A stretch of DNA of 64,000 nucleotides from Nostoc linckia FACHB-104 (GCF_014696615.1 NZ_JACJQJ010000023.1:1-64000); one strand, 5' to 3'. Counted from the stretch's first letter, positions 1 to 9,232 are shown. Program-made: numbers and translations. The notes: generated from the sequence alone by a model not told the origin.

Positions 1-431
1 GGGGGACGCAACCGTCACCCAATCGGGGGTTTGGGGGAGAATCCCCCAATTCTTCTGGCTTCTTTAATAAGTGACAAATCAATCGCTAATGAGCTTAACC
101 CAAGCGTATTGTTATATAAAGACTAATTCTCAATCCAAAATCTAAAATCCAAAATCGTATTAGTCCACTACTCTAGCTTACCCAATTACGAATTATTCAT
201 CTTGTCTCTATACTGTGACAAAAAAATTGCTTATAAAAAAATCAGTTAAAGGTAGAAACCCTACCTCTAACCGAATTGAAAGCATTTTGTAACCAAATAC
301 CATGTCCAATATCACACAGGGTTTTGACGTGAGTATTACAAAAGCGTGACAAAGATGCGTCCGTCACAAAGCTGTCATTTGTATTTAGCCAGTGATTCTA
401 TATTTGAGAGGTTGTAGCCCAGAGAAGAAAA
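1..431. other. Gene-free left edge
   Basis: No convincing coding frame is seen. Positions 31-49 form an 8-bp perfect hairpin (TTGGGGGA / TCCCCCAA, 3-nt loop) that could end a gene lying to the left, although no clear T-run follows. Around 130-157 there is a short tandem repeat of the type (A)TCCAAAATC, which recurs near 19547. The last 100 bases before 432 should hold the promoter of the dehydrogenase relic; no strong -35/-10 pair was recognised. Confidence 0.6.
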
Positions 432-1275
432 ATGCTGGCAGAAACTGCACGTACAGTAGTAATTACAGGTGCATCAACAGGAATTGGCGAAGCATCGGCT
501 TTGCTTTTAGATAAGTTAGGGTTTTATGTGTTTGCTGGTGTGCGTCAAGAAAATGATGCGGAAAAACTCAAACAGAAAGCCTCACCCCAATTTTTTTAGA
601 TGTTACAGATAATGATGCGATCGCATTTGCAGTTGAAACCGTCAGCAAAGCCAGCAATGGTAAGTTAGCGGGTTTAGTCAATAATGCGGGAATTGCTATT
701 CCTGTCCCTTTAGAACTGCTCCCACTTGCCGAATTTGAACATCAAATGCGAGTTAATGTTACCGGACAACTGGCAGTCACACAAGCATTTCTCGGTTTAT
801 TGCGCCAAGGTCAGGGTCGAATTGTCAATATGGGTTCGATTTGTGGCAAAAATGCAGCTCCCTTTCTCGGTGCTTATAATGCTTCCAAATTCGCCCTAGA
901 AGCACTTACTGATGTGATGCGTCTTGAGTTGCGACCTTGGGGAATCGCAGTCTCAATTATTCGACCTGGAACAATCGCTACACCGATTTGGGATAAATCT
1001 TTAACACAAGCTGACATCGATAGAGAAAATCTTCCCGAATCCGCACAAAATCTCTACGGACAGGCGATGAATGCAGTCCGCAAACAAGTCGGAATTATGG
1101 CAAGTAAGGGAATTGCAGCGGATATTGTCGCTCAGGCTGTTGTCCATGCACTAACAGCAAAACAGCCCAAAACGAGCTATCTCGTAGGACAAGACGCGAA
1201 AATCGCTTCACTGCTCAAGTATTTTTACCCGATAAAGTTTATGACCGTTTGGTTTTAGCTTCAATGGGTTTATAA
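432..1275 (+). pseudogene. Short-chain dehydrogenase/reductase, broken by two frameshifts
   Basis: The frame from ATG 432 encodes a classical SDR amino terminus with the nucleotide-binding motif TGASTGIG, but it hits a stop at 597-599. The family sequence resumes one base out of register from 581 (LTPIFLDVTD, then the NNAG motif, a serine in the IVNMGSICG stretch, and the catalytic YNASK). A second single-base loss near 1221-1228 diverts the tail to a stop at 1256-1258. In the other frame the expected ending (YDRLVLASMGL) runs on to TAA at 1273-1275. Both shifts sit in or beside homopolymers (C4/T7 and T5), so either true decay or sequencing error is possible. Restored, it would be a protein of about 280 residues, normal for SDRs. 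The substrate cannot be told. Only the inner piece from 746 is an intact open frame, and that piece lacks the cofactor site. Confidence 0.8.
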
Positions 1276-1281
1276 GTCTTG

Positions 1282-1803
1282 CTAACTCACCTTTGCTTCC
1301 AAAGACTTAAGCAATTCAGTATTCACACCAGATTCACGGGTCAGTGCAATTTTGCCAGTCCGGGCGATTTCCCTCAACCCAAATTTTTGTAACACTTGCA
1401 CAATCGCCACTATTTTACCAGGATCACCTACTACTTCTAGCGTGAGAGAATCTTCTGCAACATCTACCACTCGCGCTCGGAAAATCTGAGATAGTTCGAT
1501 GACTTCTGAGCGGTTGCTGCTAGTAGCATTAACCTTAATCAGCATCAATTCTCGTTCTACGCAAGGAGTTTCGGTAATGTCCTGCACCTTGAGAACATTA
1601 ACTAACTTATAGAGTTGTTTGGTGAGTTGTTCGATCACGCGATCGTCACCAGGTACAACCATCGTAATTCGGGATACTCCTCCCTGCTCAGCTGGGCCAA
1701 CAGCCAAGCTTTCGATATTAAAGCCGCGACGAGCAAATAAACTCGAAATGCGGGATAGAACCCCCGCCTCATCTTCTACCAAAACTGAAAGGGTATGTTT
1801 CAT
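1282..1803 (-). CDS. ilvN: Acetolactate synthase small (regulatory) subunit
   Basis: This is the regulatory subunit of acetohydroxyacid synthase, the first common enzyme of valine, leucine and isoleucine synthesis. It binds the catalytic subunit IlvB and confers valine feedback. An ACT domain fills residues 1-75 ([20 protein letters not shown], then [13 protein letters not shown]). The C-terminal IlvN domain follows, with the family signature RELMLIKV. I chose the ATG at 1803 (about 173 residues) over the upstream ATG at 1830, because [11 protein letters not shown] is where the family normally begins. No ilvB or ilvC lies beside it, so it is a stand-alone gene. Its 3' end nearly abuts the SDR relic on the opposite strand. 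Confidence 0.93.
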   Translation of the reverse strand: MKHTLSVLVEDEAGVLSRISSLFARRGFNIESLAVGPAEQGGVSRITMVVPGDDRVIEQLTKQLYKLVNVLKVQDITETPCVERELMLIKVNATSSNRSEVIELSQIFRARVVDVAEDSLTLEVVGDPGKIVAIVQVLQKFGLREIARTGKIALTRESGVNTELLKSLEAKVS

Positions 1804-2080
1804 CTTTGCCAACACAGGCTCAGGCATCATTTTACTAATACAAACATTAGCTAATGACCGCCCTACAAGTACTGCCTACTAAATTTATAAGTAAATCTGT
1901 TTTCTAATTTTAAACTCAAGGCTGCACTGATTACACTTTCCGATAGAACTTAAATTTCTGGACAAATCATCCTGTAAGCAGAAACCTCTAAGTGTTGATA
2001 TCTTTTTACTGGCAGATGTGGAGCGTCTGTAAAAATTTTATCCTCAAATTGTACAGACCTCTTACAAGAGAAAAAATATT

Positions 2081-2476
2081 ATGGGTTGGCTAAAAAGACT
2101 ATTTGGCTTAGAAAAACCGCAAAATGCCCAAGTAAATCCTGCTCCCCAAGCAATACCACAATCTTCTAACGCTAATAATGCTAACTTTGCTCCTGAGACT
2201 AGCAGTACTTCTGCTACTACTCAATCTATCCCAGCAGAACGTATTGGCTTAAATGGAGAATACGATCAAAGTGGATTAGCTAAGCGAGTAGCATTAGCAT
2301 TTGACCAAGACCAACAACTTGATGATGTTGATACTCTCTGGGTTGCCCAGACAGGTGGTACTGTAGTCCTTAAAGGTAAAGTTCCTAGCCAAGAGATTCT
2401 CAACCGCATGGTTTCTGTAGCGCGTTCAGTCAATGGTGCTACAGGTGTTGAGACTAACCAAGTAACGATAGGCTAG
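2081..2476 (+). CDS. BON-domain protein of unknown role
   Basis: A 131-residue protein starting MGWLKRLFGLEKPQ, with no signal peptide or membrane segment. Residues 15-55 are a low-complexity Asn/Ala/Ser/Thr linker. Residues about 60-130 match a BON domain (GLAKRVALAFDQDQQLDDVDTL, a glycine turn, VVLKGKVPS, and the closing VNGATGVETNQV strand). BON domains bind membranes or phospholipids, or serve in LysM-BON stress proteins; here no LysM domain follows. The basic, aromatic N-terminus (WLKRLFG) could be an amphipathic membrane anchor, which is inference. It stands alone between ilvN (divergent) and a hydrolase (convergent). Confidence 0.75.
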   Translation: MGWLKRLFGLEKPQNAQVNPAPQAIPQSSNANNANFAPETSSTSATTQSIPAERIGLNGEYDQSGLAKRVALAFDQDQQLDDVDTLWVAQTGGTVVLKGKVPSQEILNRMVSVARSVNGATGVETNQVTIG

Positions 2477-2547
2477 TGAAGCCGCTCCGTTTCTACAGTA
2501 CTGAAAATCAAGACTGGAGTCTTGATGAATCACATTTAATATACCCA

Positions 2548-3528
2548 TCAAAATTTTTGAGTTTCTGGGATAGATTCTGGATTTGGGATGATAGCAGGCT
2601 GTTGGCTATCCTCAAGACACCGATGAATCCAATCTAAAATTACTTGGTTGACTTGCTCTGGAGATTCATCATGGGGACAATGACCTACGTCTTCTAAGTT
2701 AAGCAGTTGCAATTTCTCATTGTATTGAGCAAATTGGCTTCCTAGTACAGGAGGAACAAAGCGGTCTTTTTGTCCCCAAATCAACAGCATAGGAATTTTT
2801 AGGGTTGGTAATACTTTTTTGACGCTAGGACTAAAGTTAACACCCATAGTTGCTTTGAACAAGGCACTAAAAGCACGGGCTGAACCTCTGTCTTGAGGAG
2901 GCCCAGCGAGAATGTCTATGAGTTCATCGGTAATTGCCTCTGGGTTAGCGTAGGCTAGACTAGCCCAGCGACGTAGTACACTGGGTTGGCGTACAAAATT
3001 AAACACTGGTTTAAGTATGATTGGGGAGGCGACTATCTTTTTAATTGACGTAATCAACGGCATTAAAATTGGTCGCAGTGCAGGTGGAATCGCCTCCTGC
3101 TCCAACGAAGGATCGGGCAAGCTCATCATGACTATACCCTTTACCATCTCTGGATGAGCGGCAGCAGCAGCTAAAGAAATAAGTGAACCAGTTGAATTAC
3201 CCACTAAGATAACGGGTTCACGAATAAACGCCTTCCAAAAATCGTAAACCTGCTCTACCCACAATTCTATGCTGTAATTAGCTGCGGCTTTTTCCGAAGC
3301 GCCAAAACCCAGCATATCCAGGGCATAGACTGTGTGGTGTTCTGCCAAAACTTCTAAATTATGTCGCCAATGACCAATAGAAGCACCAAACCCATGCAAC
3401 AAAATTAGGGGCGTTGTGTTTTGGTGATTTTGGGCAGAACGGATGTAAGTATAGCGAGTTTGCCAACCTCGCCAAATCCAGTCTCTTTGATTACCAACCC
3501 GTTGCTGCCAGTGTAATCCAGTGGTCAC
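2548..3528 (-). CDS. Alpha/beta-fold hydrolase
   Basis: A 326-residue alpha/beta hydrolase. The oxyanion loop HGFG is at 45-48. The nucleophile elbow GNSTGS at 110-115 puts Ser112 as nucleophile, with Asp255 (WGQKDRF) and His283 (VGHCPHD) completing the triad. The proline-rich cap between residues 140 and 215 is typical of the cyanobacterial and plastid branch of this fold, whose members act on esters or haloalkane-like or pheophytin-like substrates. The real substrate is not evident. The start is GTG at 3528, supported by a GGAGGA ribosome site about 4-9 bases upstream. No operon partner is seen. Confidence 0.85.
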   Translation of the reverse strand: MTTGLHWQQRVGNQRDWIWRGWQTRYTYIRSAQNHQNTTPLILLHGFGASIGHWRHNLEVLAEHHTVYALDMLGFGASEKAAANYSIELWVEQVYDFWKAFIREPVILVGNSTGSLISLAAAAAHPEMVKGIVMMSLPDPSLEQEAIPPALRPILMPLITSIKKIVASPIILKPVFNFVRQPSVLRRWASLAYANPEAITDELIDILAGPPQDRGSARAFSALFKATMGVNFSPSVKKVLPTLKIPMLLIWGQKDRFVPPVLGSQFAQYNEKLQLLNLEDVGHCPHDESPEQVNQVILDWIHRCLEDSQQPAIIPNPESIPETQKF

Positions 3529-4122
3529 ATATTCCTCCCATGTCTCAAGAGCAAAACTCTCTCAACTTCCATATTAAGAGGGCGAAGAGAGCGATCGCAT
3601 TTCTTGACAAATTACATTTGTAAGTTATTCTTTCCTGTCCCCTAACTCAACGATTAATTTCGCAATTCCTGCACAAACTGCTATAAATTCACGATTACTC
3701 CCGCAAACAGAGTAAAATCAAGAATGTCAGAAGCTAACCGCTCGACGTTCTGCCGAATTGTAAATTATTGTATAAAATATTACATTTTATTGGCGAAAAA
3801 CTATTTTATGTGTAAACTTGCTATTCTGGAAATACACTTGTAAAACTCTATGTCAACCAAGTGTTAAATACTTGTTACAATACTTAACGTTTCGCTAGGT
3901 TGTGTAATTTAGATTAACGATTTTAGAGAAATTCTCTCAGAATGAGTAGAATGACAAATACAGAATCAGACACAACCATTTTATAGATTAGTTAATCTAG
4001 AACTATGGCTGATTTTTCAGTCCTCAGTAGTTTTTATATTTTAACTCTGAGGAGTACCAACCAAAACCTAGGCCAATCAAAACCAAGCCAAATTCTTAAA
4101 TAAAGAGCTCCCACAAATCATA
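3529..4122. other. Gene-free spacer upstream of infC
   Basis: About 590 AT-rich bases separate the divergent hydrolase and infC. No coding frame is convincing. A short palindrome TAGATTA-GT-TAATCTA lies at 3984-3999, and a second hairpin at 4021-4053 is listed separately. The length suggests a long infC leader, but no start site can be fixed by eye. Confidence 0.55.
4021..4053 (+). promoter_or_regulatory. Leader hairpin before infC
   Basis: TCCTCAG (4021-4027) and CTGAGGA (4047-4053) are perfect 7-base complements around a 19-base AT-rich loop, about 70 bases before the infC start. No T-run follows, so it is not a plain terminator. It could be a leader structure of the IF-3 mRNA. Function is inferred from position only. 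Confidence 0.35.
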
Positions 4123-4656
4123 ATGCCTGTGATTGAGAAAAAAAGAACTCGCGATCTGCCCCAAATTAACGAACGTATTCGATTCCCGAAAATTCGGGTC
4201 ATTGACACTGACGGCAGCCAATTAGGAATTATTACTCCCTCAGAAGCACTACAGCTAGCCGAAGAAAAAGAGTTGGATCTCGTGCTACTCAGTGACAAGG
4301 CTGACCCGCCAGTTTGTCGGATTATGGACTATGGGAAATACAAGTTTGAACAAGAGAAGAAAGCGCGGGAAGCCCGGAAAAAGCAGCACACGGCTGATGT
4401 CAAAGAAGTCAAGATGCGCTATAAAATTGAAGAACACGACTACAACGTGCGTGTCAAGCAAGCTGAGCGCTTTTTGAAAGATGGAGACAAAGTTAAAGCT
4501 ACTGTCATGTTTCGGGGTCGAGAAATTCAACACAGTGACTTAGCAGAAGAATTGCTCAAGAAGATGGCTACTGATTTAGAGCCGTTTGGGGAAGTGCAGC
4601 AAGCACCGAAAAAAGAAGGCAGAAATATGATGATGCTGATCTCTCCTAAAAAGTAA
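4123..4656 (+). CDS. infC: Translation initiation factor IF-3
   Basis: IF-3 binds the 30S subunit, blocks premature 50S joining and proofreads initiator tRNA and start-codon choice. The 177 residues show both halves: the N-terminal domain ([20 protein letters not shown], then [17 protein letters not shown]), a lysine-rich linker helix ([19 protein letters not shown]), and the C-terminal domain ([17 protein letters not shown] to [11 protein letters not shown]). The start is ATG 4123, not the unusual AUU seen in enterobacterial infC. rpmI and rplT do not follow, so this is a single-gene unit ended by a strong terminator. Confidence 0.96.
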   Translation: MPVIEKKRTRDLPQINERIRFPKIRVIDTDGSQLGIITPSEALQLAEEKELDLVLLSDKADPPVCRIMDYGKYKFEQEKKAREARKKQHTADVKEVKMRYKIEEHDYNVRVKQAERFLKDGDKVKATVMFRGREIQHSDLAEELLKKMATDLEPFGEVQQAPKKEGRNMMMLISPKK

Positions 4657-4744
4657 TCTTCTAGCTGTTTTATTCAAGAAGTATAAATTACAACTGAAGA
4701 TTTTACATCGACACAAAAGTCGGTAAAATTTATCCTAAGATGAT

Positions 4745-4794
4745 AGTCCTGAACACTGAGTGGGAAAAATAATACTCAGTTGTTCAGGACTTTT
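4745..4794 (+). terminator. Rho-independent terminator of infC
   Basis: AGTCCTGAACACTGAGT (4745-4761) pairs almost perfectly with ACTCAGTTGTTCAGGACT (4774-4791). The loop is 12 bases and a TTTT run follows. It lies 90 bases after the infC stop and before the next gene on the same strand, so it should insulate the two. Confidence 0.85.
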
Positions 4795-4826
4795 GCCATT
4801 TCTAGGTAAGTTCTGTTGGTCAGGGA

Positions 4827-4876
4827 TTGGTGACTGGTGAATGGGGACTGGTGACTGGGGAGACGAGGGAGACAAA
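4827..4876. repeat. G-rich interspersed filler repeat
   Basis: Degenerate units of the type GG(G)GACTGG / GGTGACTGG run through this stretch. The same composition, or its complement, recurs near 30545-30640, 35955-36030, 47866-47940, 55130-55175 and 59306-59370, all between genes. It resembles the intergenic filler common in Nostoc-type genomes. Confidence 0.6.
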
Positions 4877-4922
4877 CACCAAACACCCAACACGCGATAA
4901 AACTACCAGAAAGTAAAACTAA

Positions 4923-7900
4923 ATGGAACAGAAAAATAACTGGTTGCCTGCAAATAGAGGCGCTGTGGCACGAGTGCTACAGTGGTTGAACCTCCGGCCT
5001 GAGGAAAGCGAACGCACATGGATGATGTTTGCTTTTTATACAACCGTATCTGTAGGTTTACGGTGGGCTGAAGATAGTACAGTAGCGCTGTTTTTAGACG
5101 AATATGGAGCCGATCCGCTGCCTTTAATGTATATTGCCAGCGCAGTAATTGGTTTTGGGCTGGTTGTTTTATATTCTTGGCTACAAAAGATATTTCCTTT
5201 GCGCTGGGTTATTGTAGCGATCGCACCTTGCATGGTTACGCCATTAGTTTTATTGGTATTTTTACATTTAGAAATCCATATTTCCTACTTAACAGTAGTT
5301 ATTGTATTTTTGATGCGGTTATGGGTAGACGCACTTTATGTAGTCAATGACCTTAATACCTCTATAGTCGCTAATCAACTATTTAATATTCGCGAGATTA
5401 AACGCACCTATCCACTGGTAAGCAGTGGTTTGTTAGTAGCCGATGTCATCAGCGGTTTTAGTTTGCCGTGGTTACTGCAATATGCCAAGCTCAGTAACGT
5501 AATTGTTATTGCTTGTGTAGTAATTATTTTAGGATCAGTAATTCTCTTATATCTTAGTCATCACTATCGCACTTCTTTCCCCGACGCACCGCAAAGACTA
5601 CAGGCCCCAGAACCAACCTCCCGACATCGTCGTCTAGAAAAACCACTTAAAGTTTATATCTGGCAATTGTTCGCCTTTGTTGGTCTGTTGCAAGTACTGG
5701 GATTGTTAATTGATTTTCAATATCTGCGCGAACTGAAATCTAATTTTGGTGAGCGAGAACTGGCGAGTTTCTTAGGCCTATTTGGTGGAATGGTGGGACT
5801 GTGTGAATTAATGACACAGTGGTTTATTTCCAGCCGCTTAATCGAAAGGATTGGAGTGTTTTTTGCAGCGGCGCTGTTACCAATTACTGTAGGCTGTTTC
5901 ATACCTGTTGGGATTGCTTTATTCAATCTTTTTCCCACAATGCAATTCTCCAGTTTTTTCTGGGGATTAATAATTCTCAAATTCTGCGATGAACTTTTGC
6001 GCTACACCTTTATTATGAGTAGCGGCCCAGCACTGTACCAACCAATCCCCGAACGCATTCGGAACAGAACGCAGATATTATCGGGAGGAACCGCAGATGC
6101 GATCGCTACAGGTTTGGCGGGAGTAGTAATTTTTATTACCTTGATAGTTTGTAGCCGGTTTGTTCCCCAAGAGTTACAAAGGTGGGTATTTATTGCGGAA
6201 ACAGTGATCGTAGCCGCTATCTGTTTAAAAGTAGTGATGTTACTGCGATCGCACTATGTCGATTTATTAGTTCTCAGTGCTGATCGCGGAGAGCTAAGTG
6301 CAACAAACGTCGGGTTGCGGGTACTGCAACAAGGTGTAGTCAAAGCTTTAGAAGAAAAGGGTAGCTTAGCAGATAAACGTTCTTGTATTGAACTTTTAAC
6401 CCAAATTGACCTCCAAGGTGCAGTGGAAGTTTTAGCACCTTTGCTAGTCAAGTTAGCTCCAGATTTGCAATGTCAAAGCTTGGAAGTCATGCTCATGGCA
6501 GAGGCCAATCCTAAATATTTACCCGATGTGCGGCCTTTATTGGAATATTCCGAACAGCGTGTGACTCCAGAAGTATTTGCTCTAGCTCTGCGCTACGTTT
6601 GGCTGGCTGAACCCCATCCTAATTTAGCTGTATTAGAAGACTACCTCAATCCCCGGCAACACTCACTCATCCGTGCTACAGCCGCCGCCTTGCTTTTGCG
6701 TCAAGGAACGCCAATACAAAAAGTAGCAGCGACCACAACCATGCGGAGGATGCTAACTCATAAACTAGAACGAGAACGGGTGAATGGAGTTAAAGCCTTA
6801 AGAGAAGCAGTTTATTTACAAGCCTTGCGGATTCATATCCCAAATTTATTACAAGATGAATCATTACGGGTACGCTGTGCTGTGTTGGAAATGATTGCAT
6901 CTACTCGGTTAGAGGAATACTATTCAGCTTTATTAGCGGCGCTATACTATAAATCCACCCGTAGCACAGCAATGCGTGCTTTAGTGCAACTAGAAAATGA
7001 AGCTCTAGAAATGCTGTTGCAATTGGCTACCAATAATTACAAACCGGAAATAGTCAGGATGTATGCTTGGCGTACTATTGGCCAAATAGGCACTGCGGAA
7101 GCTGTAGACTGTTTATGGCAAAATTTAGAACAATCTTGGGGTGCAACCAGATATCATATTCTGCGTAGCTTATTGAAAATACATAAACAACCAGAAATTA
7201 AGAGTTTAGAAGATAGATTCTACGAAGGTAGAGTTGGAATTTTTATAGAACAGGAATTAAAGTTTTTAGGTGAAATCTATGCAGCTTTTATAGATTTTAC
7301 TAAACAACAAACCAGCGAAGAGCCACAGTCAAAAGTAGTTTTTGACTTACTACAACGCTCCCTAGCAGAATTAGAAATTGATGTGAGAGAAAGAATATTG
7401 TTGCTATTAAAGTTGCTTTATTCTCCAGACAAAATGCAAGCAGCAGCGTTTAATCTCCGGTCTGATTCCGGCACCAATTTAGCACGAGGGTTAGAAATTC
7501 TAGACCATACCGTGAATTTGCCTTGCAAAACATTGTTATTGAATATTTTAGATCGGCGATCGCCTGAAGAAAAACTCTATCTTCTGGGTGCAGCTGGGTT
7601 AGGAGAATATGAAAAAATGTCAATTAGCGATCGCTTACGGCGCTTGTTGATGTTGTCTAATTTCCTTTCTGACTGGTGTTTAGCTTGCTGTTTTCACTTT
7701 GCCAAAGTTAGCCATATTCGTTTGACAATCCCCGAAATCATGATTTCTTTGCGCCATCCTACAGGCTTTGTCAGGGAAGCCGCAATTACCTATCTCAGCG
7801 TAGTTTCACGTCGTGTTGTTGTAGAACTACTTCCCCAACTGCAAAAAGACAAACATCCCTTGGTCGTGGCTCAAGTTAAAAATTTGATCGCGAAATATCA

Positions 7901-7934
7901 GCTGCAAAATCCCAAAATTACGCAGGAAGTTTAG
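4923..7934 (+). CDS. Polytopic MFS/nucleotide-translocase-like protein fused to HEAT repeats
   Basis: A 1003-residue protein. Residues 1-440 contain about 11-12 hydrophobic segments and resemble the MFS or ADP/ATP (NTT/Npt) translocase fold. Recognisable pieces are the RLWVDALYVVNDLN helix, the IKRTYPLVSSG loop and the RNRTQILSGGTADA loop. Residues 450-1000 are soluble and built from repeated helical pairs with HEAT-like periodicity (LIRATAAALLLRQG, RERVNGVKALREAV, SLRVRCAVLEMIAS, HPTGFVREAAITYLS). The likely picture is a membrane core with a large cytoplasmic alpha-solenoid for protein contact. Its substrate, or whether it transports at all, is unknown. The residues used by true nucleotide transporters cannot be confirmed by eye. 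It stands alone, closed by a palindrome shared with the convergent TIGR00341 gene. Confidence 0.75.
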   Translation: MEQKNNWLPANRGAVARVLQWLNLRPEESERTWMMFAFYTTVSVGLRWAEDSTVALFLDEYGADPLPLMYIASAVIGFGLVVLYSWLQKIFPLRWVIVAIAPCMVTPLVLLVFLHLEIHISYLTVVIVFLMRLWVDALYVVNDLNTSIVANQLFNIREIKRTYPLVSSGLLVADVISGFSLPWLLQYAKLSNVIVIACVVIILGSVILLYLSHHYRTSFPDAPQRLQAPEPTSRHRRLEKPLKVYIWQLFAFVGLLQVLGLLIDFQYLRELKSNFGERELASFLGLFGGMVGLCELMTQWFISSRLIERIGVFFAAALLPITVGCFIPVGIALFNLFPTMQFSSFFWGLIILKFCDELLRYTFIMSSGPALYQPIPERIRNRTQILSGGTADAIATGLAGVVIFITLIVCSRFVPQELQRWVFIAETVIVAAICLKVVMLLRSHYVDLLVLSADRGELSATNVGLRVLQQGVVKALEEKGSLADKRSCIELLTQIDLQGAVEVLAPLLVKLAPDLQCQSLEVMLMAEANPKYLPDVRPLLEYSEQRVTPEVFALALRYVWLAEPHPNLAVLEDYLNPRQHSLIRATAAALLLRQGTPIQKVAATTTMRRMLTHKLERERVNGVKALREAVYLQALRIHIPNLLQDESLRVRCAVLEMIASTRLEEYYSALLAALYYKSTRSTAMRALVQLENEALEMLLQLATNNYKPEIVRMYAWRTIGQIGTAEAVDCLWQNLEQSWGATRYHILRSLLKIHKQPEIKSLEDRFYEGRVGIFIEQELKFLGEIYAAFIDFTKQQTSEEPQSKVVFDLLQRSLAELEIDVRERILLLLKLLYSPDKMQAAAFNLRSDSGTNLARGLEILDHTVNLPCKTLLLNILDRRSPEEKLYLLGAAGLGEYEKMSISDRLRRLLMLSNFLSDWCLACCFHFAKVSHIRLTIPEIMISLRHPTGFVREAAITYLSVVSRRVVVELLPQLQKDKHPLVVAQVKNLIAKYQLQNPKITQEV

Positions 7935-7962
7935 GTGGGGAATGGGAAAAAATAACACTTGA

Positions 7963-7990
7963 GTAGAGACGCGATTCATCGCGTCTCTAC
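7963..7990. terminator. Perfect palindrome between convergent genes
   Basis: GTAGAGACGCGAT (7963-7975) and ATCGCGTCTCTAC (7978-7990) pair over 13 bases with a 2-base loop. It lies between two converging genes and could work in both directions, although no long T-run flanks it. This sequence type is a dispersed palindrome in cyanobacteria. A decayed relative is visible at about 10957-10990. Confidence 0.6.
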
Positions 7991-8006
7991 AATTCTGAAA
8001 ATACTA

Positions 8007-9017
8007 TTATTTCGCTTGACTATCTTCTGCGCGAACTTCTTCTACCTGACCAACTTCAAAAATTAGGGTAAAGGATTGACCCATTTCGCGTTCGATAAAT
8101 TTTTCTAATAATTGTACCTGCCGAGGTGTGACTGGTTCTTGCGATCGCACAATTAGACGAACTTCTGGCGGATTTGCTAGCCAGTTTGTATTACTGTCAA
8201 TTAGGCGTAAGCGTTGGAAGGTAACGGTTCTGCTCAATAATGCTCTGCGTAAGCTCATTTCCAATTGCCCTTGTCTTACCAGTCGAGCAAAGCTAACACC
8301 TAAAGGAATGAGCAAAACAGCGGTTAAAGCCAATGTCCAAATGAGGGGGCGACGTGCCCGAGAGAAAGATGTGTATCCTGCTACTAAGAATGTCAGCATA
8401 CAGGATAAAGTAATCCCCAACAAGTTGGTGAGGTAAAGCAGGGTTGCTCCTATACTCAATGACCAGTTTCCTTGTGCCAAGCCTAAACCAATCACACAGA
8501 TAGGGGGCATAAGTGCGACTGCGATCGCAGTTCCTGCAACACTACCAGAAATTTTTGGCTCAACTTTGGCGTAGCCACTGATACCACCTGCGGCTACAGC
8601 AATGCCTAAATCTAATAGTGTCGGTTCAGAACGGGCTAGCACTTCACTACCATAGCTGGGTATAGGTACAAGCATTCCCAGGCTGTAAGCCATAACCACA
8701 GCGAGGAACGTACCCACCACGACAGCTATTATGCCCTTGCGGAAGAGAATCACATTACCTTCTAATGCACCAAAAGCTAATCCCCGAATCGGTAACATCA
8801 GAGGCGCAATAATCATCGCACCGATAATGACAGCAGTACTATTGGACAATAAACCAAAAGTAGCGATCGCACAGGAACCCACAATCAAAGTTAGGTAGGA
8901 TGCGTCTAAGGTTGATTCCGCCAACAAATCCGTTTGGATTTTTTGGAGTTGCTCCGGTTGAGATCCTCGGCGACGAAAATTTTGAAAGCGGTCTCGAATG
9001 TTAATACTCAAGACCAT
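8007..9017 (-). CDS. TIGR00341/DUF389 family membrane protein
   Basis: A 336-residue integral membrane protein. A short basic N-terminus precedes six or more hydrophobic helices between residues 35 and 235. The family-typical stretch is SNSTAVIIGAMIIAPLMLPIRGLAFG (about 60-85), followed by the glycine-rich loop AVAAGGISGYAKVEP and the helix VAGTAIAVALMPPICVIGLGLA. A soluble tail of about 100 residues follows. The family is widespread and its function is not established. The start at ATG 9017 is well supported by an AAGGAGG ribosome site directly upstream. It converges on the HEAT-fusion gene. Confidence 0.85.
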   Translation of the reverse strand: MVLSINIRDRFQNFRRRGSQPEQLQKIQTDLLAESTLDASYLTLIVGSCAIATFGLLSNSTAVIIGAMIIAPLMLPIRGLAFGALEGNVILFRKGIIAVVVGTFLAVVMAYSLGMLVPIPSYGSEVLARSEPTLLDLGIAVAAGGISGYAKVEPKISGSVAGTAIAVALMPPICVIGLGLAQGNWSLSIGATLLYLTNLLGITLSCMLTFLVAGYTSFSRARRPLIWTLALTAVLLIPLGVSFARLVRQGQLEMSLRRALLSRTVTFQRLRLIDSNTNWLANPPEVRLIVRSQEPVTPRQVQLLEKFIEREMGQSFTLIFEVGQVEEVRAEDSQAK

Positions 9018-9123
9018 CCTCCTTAAGCTGTGAATTTTTACTTATTGGTTCATTAAAATCTTATATTTAGCTGATGTCATCTGGAAATAGTCAGATGCAG
9101 AGTAAGTACAACACCTTATATTA

Positions 9124-9232
9124 GGGACTTCCAAATAAAAAAATATTCATCGCTTTGGCAAGCAGAGGAAGCAGGGGAGGAAGAATACAATTATGGTCTT
9201 CCCTACGAAAAATGGATAATTTATATCTCCCC
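9124..9232 (+). repeat. MITE-like element, copy A
   Basis: It begins GGGACTTCCAAATAAAAAAA, continues through an ATCGCTTTGGCAAGCAGAGG core and an ATACAATTATGGTCTT block, and ends near GGATAATTTATATC. The reverse complement of 62490-62606 and parts of 10653-10835 share the same order of blocks. Ends of the family are inverted (GGGACTTCC / GGAAGTCCC), and no protein is encoded, which suggests a small non-autonomous transposable element. The right inverted end looks degraded in this copy. Confidence 0.7.
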
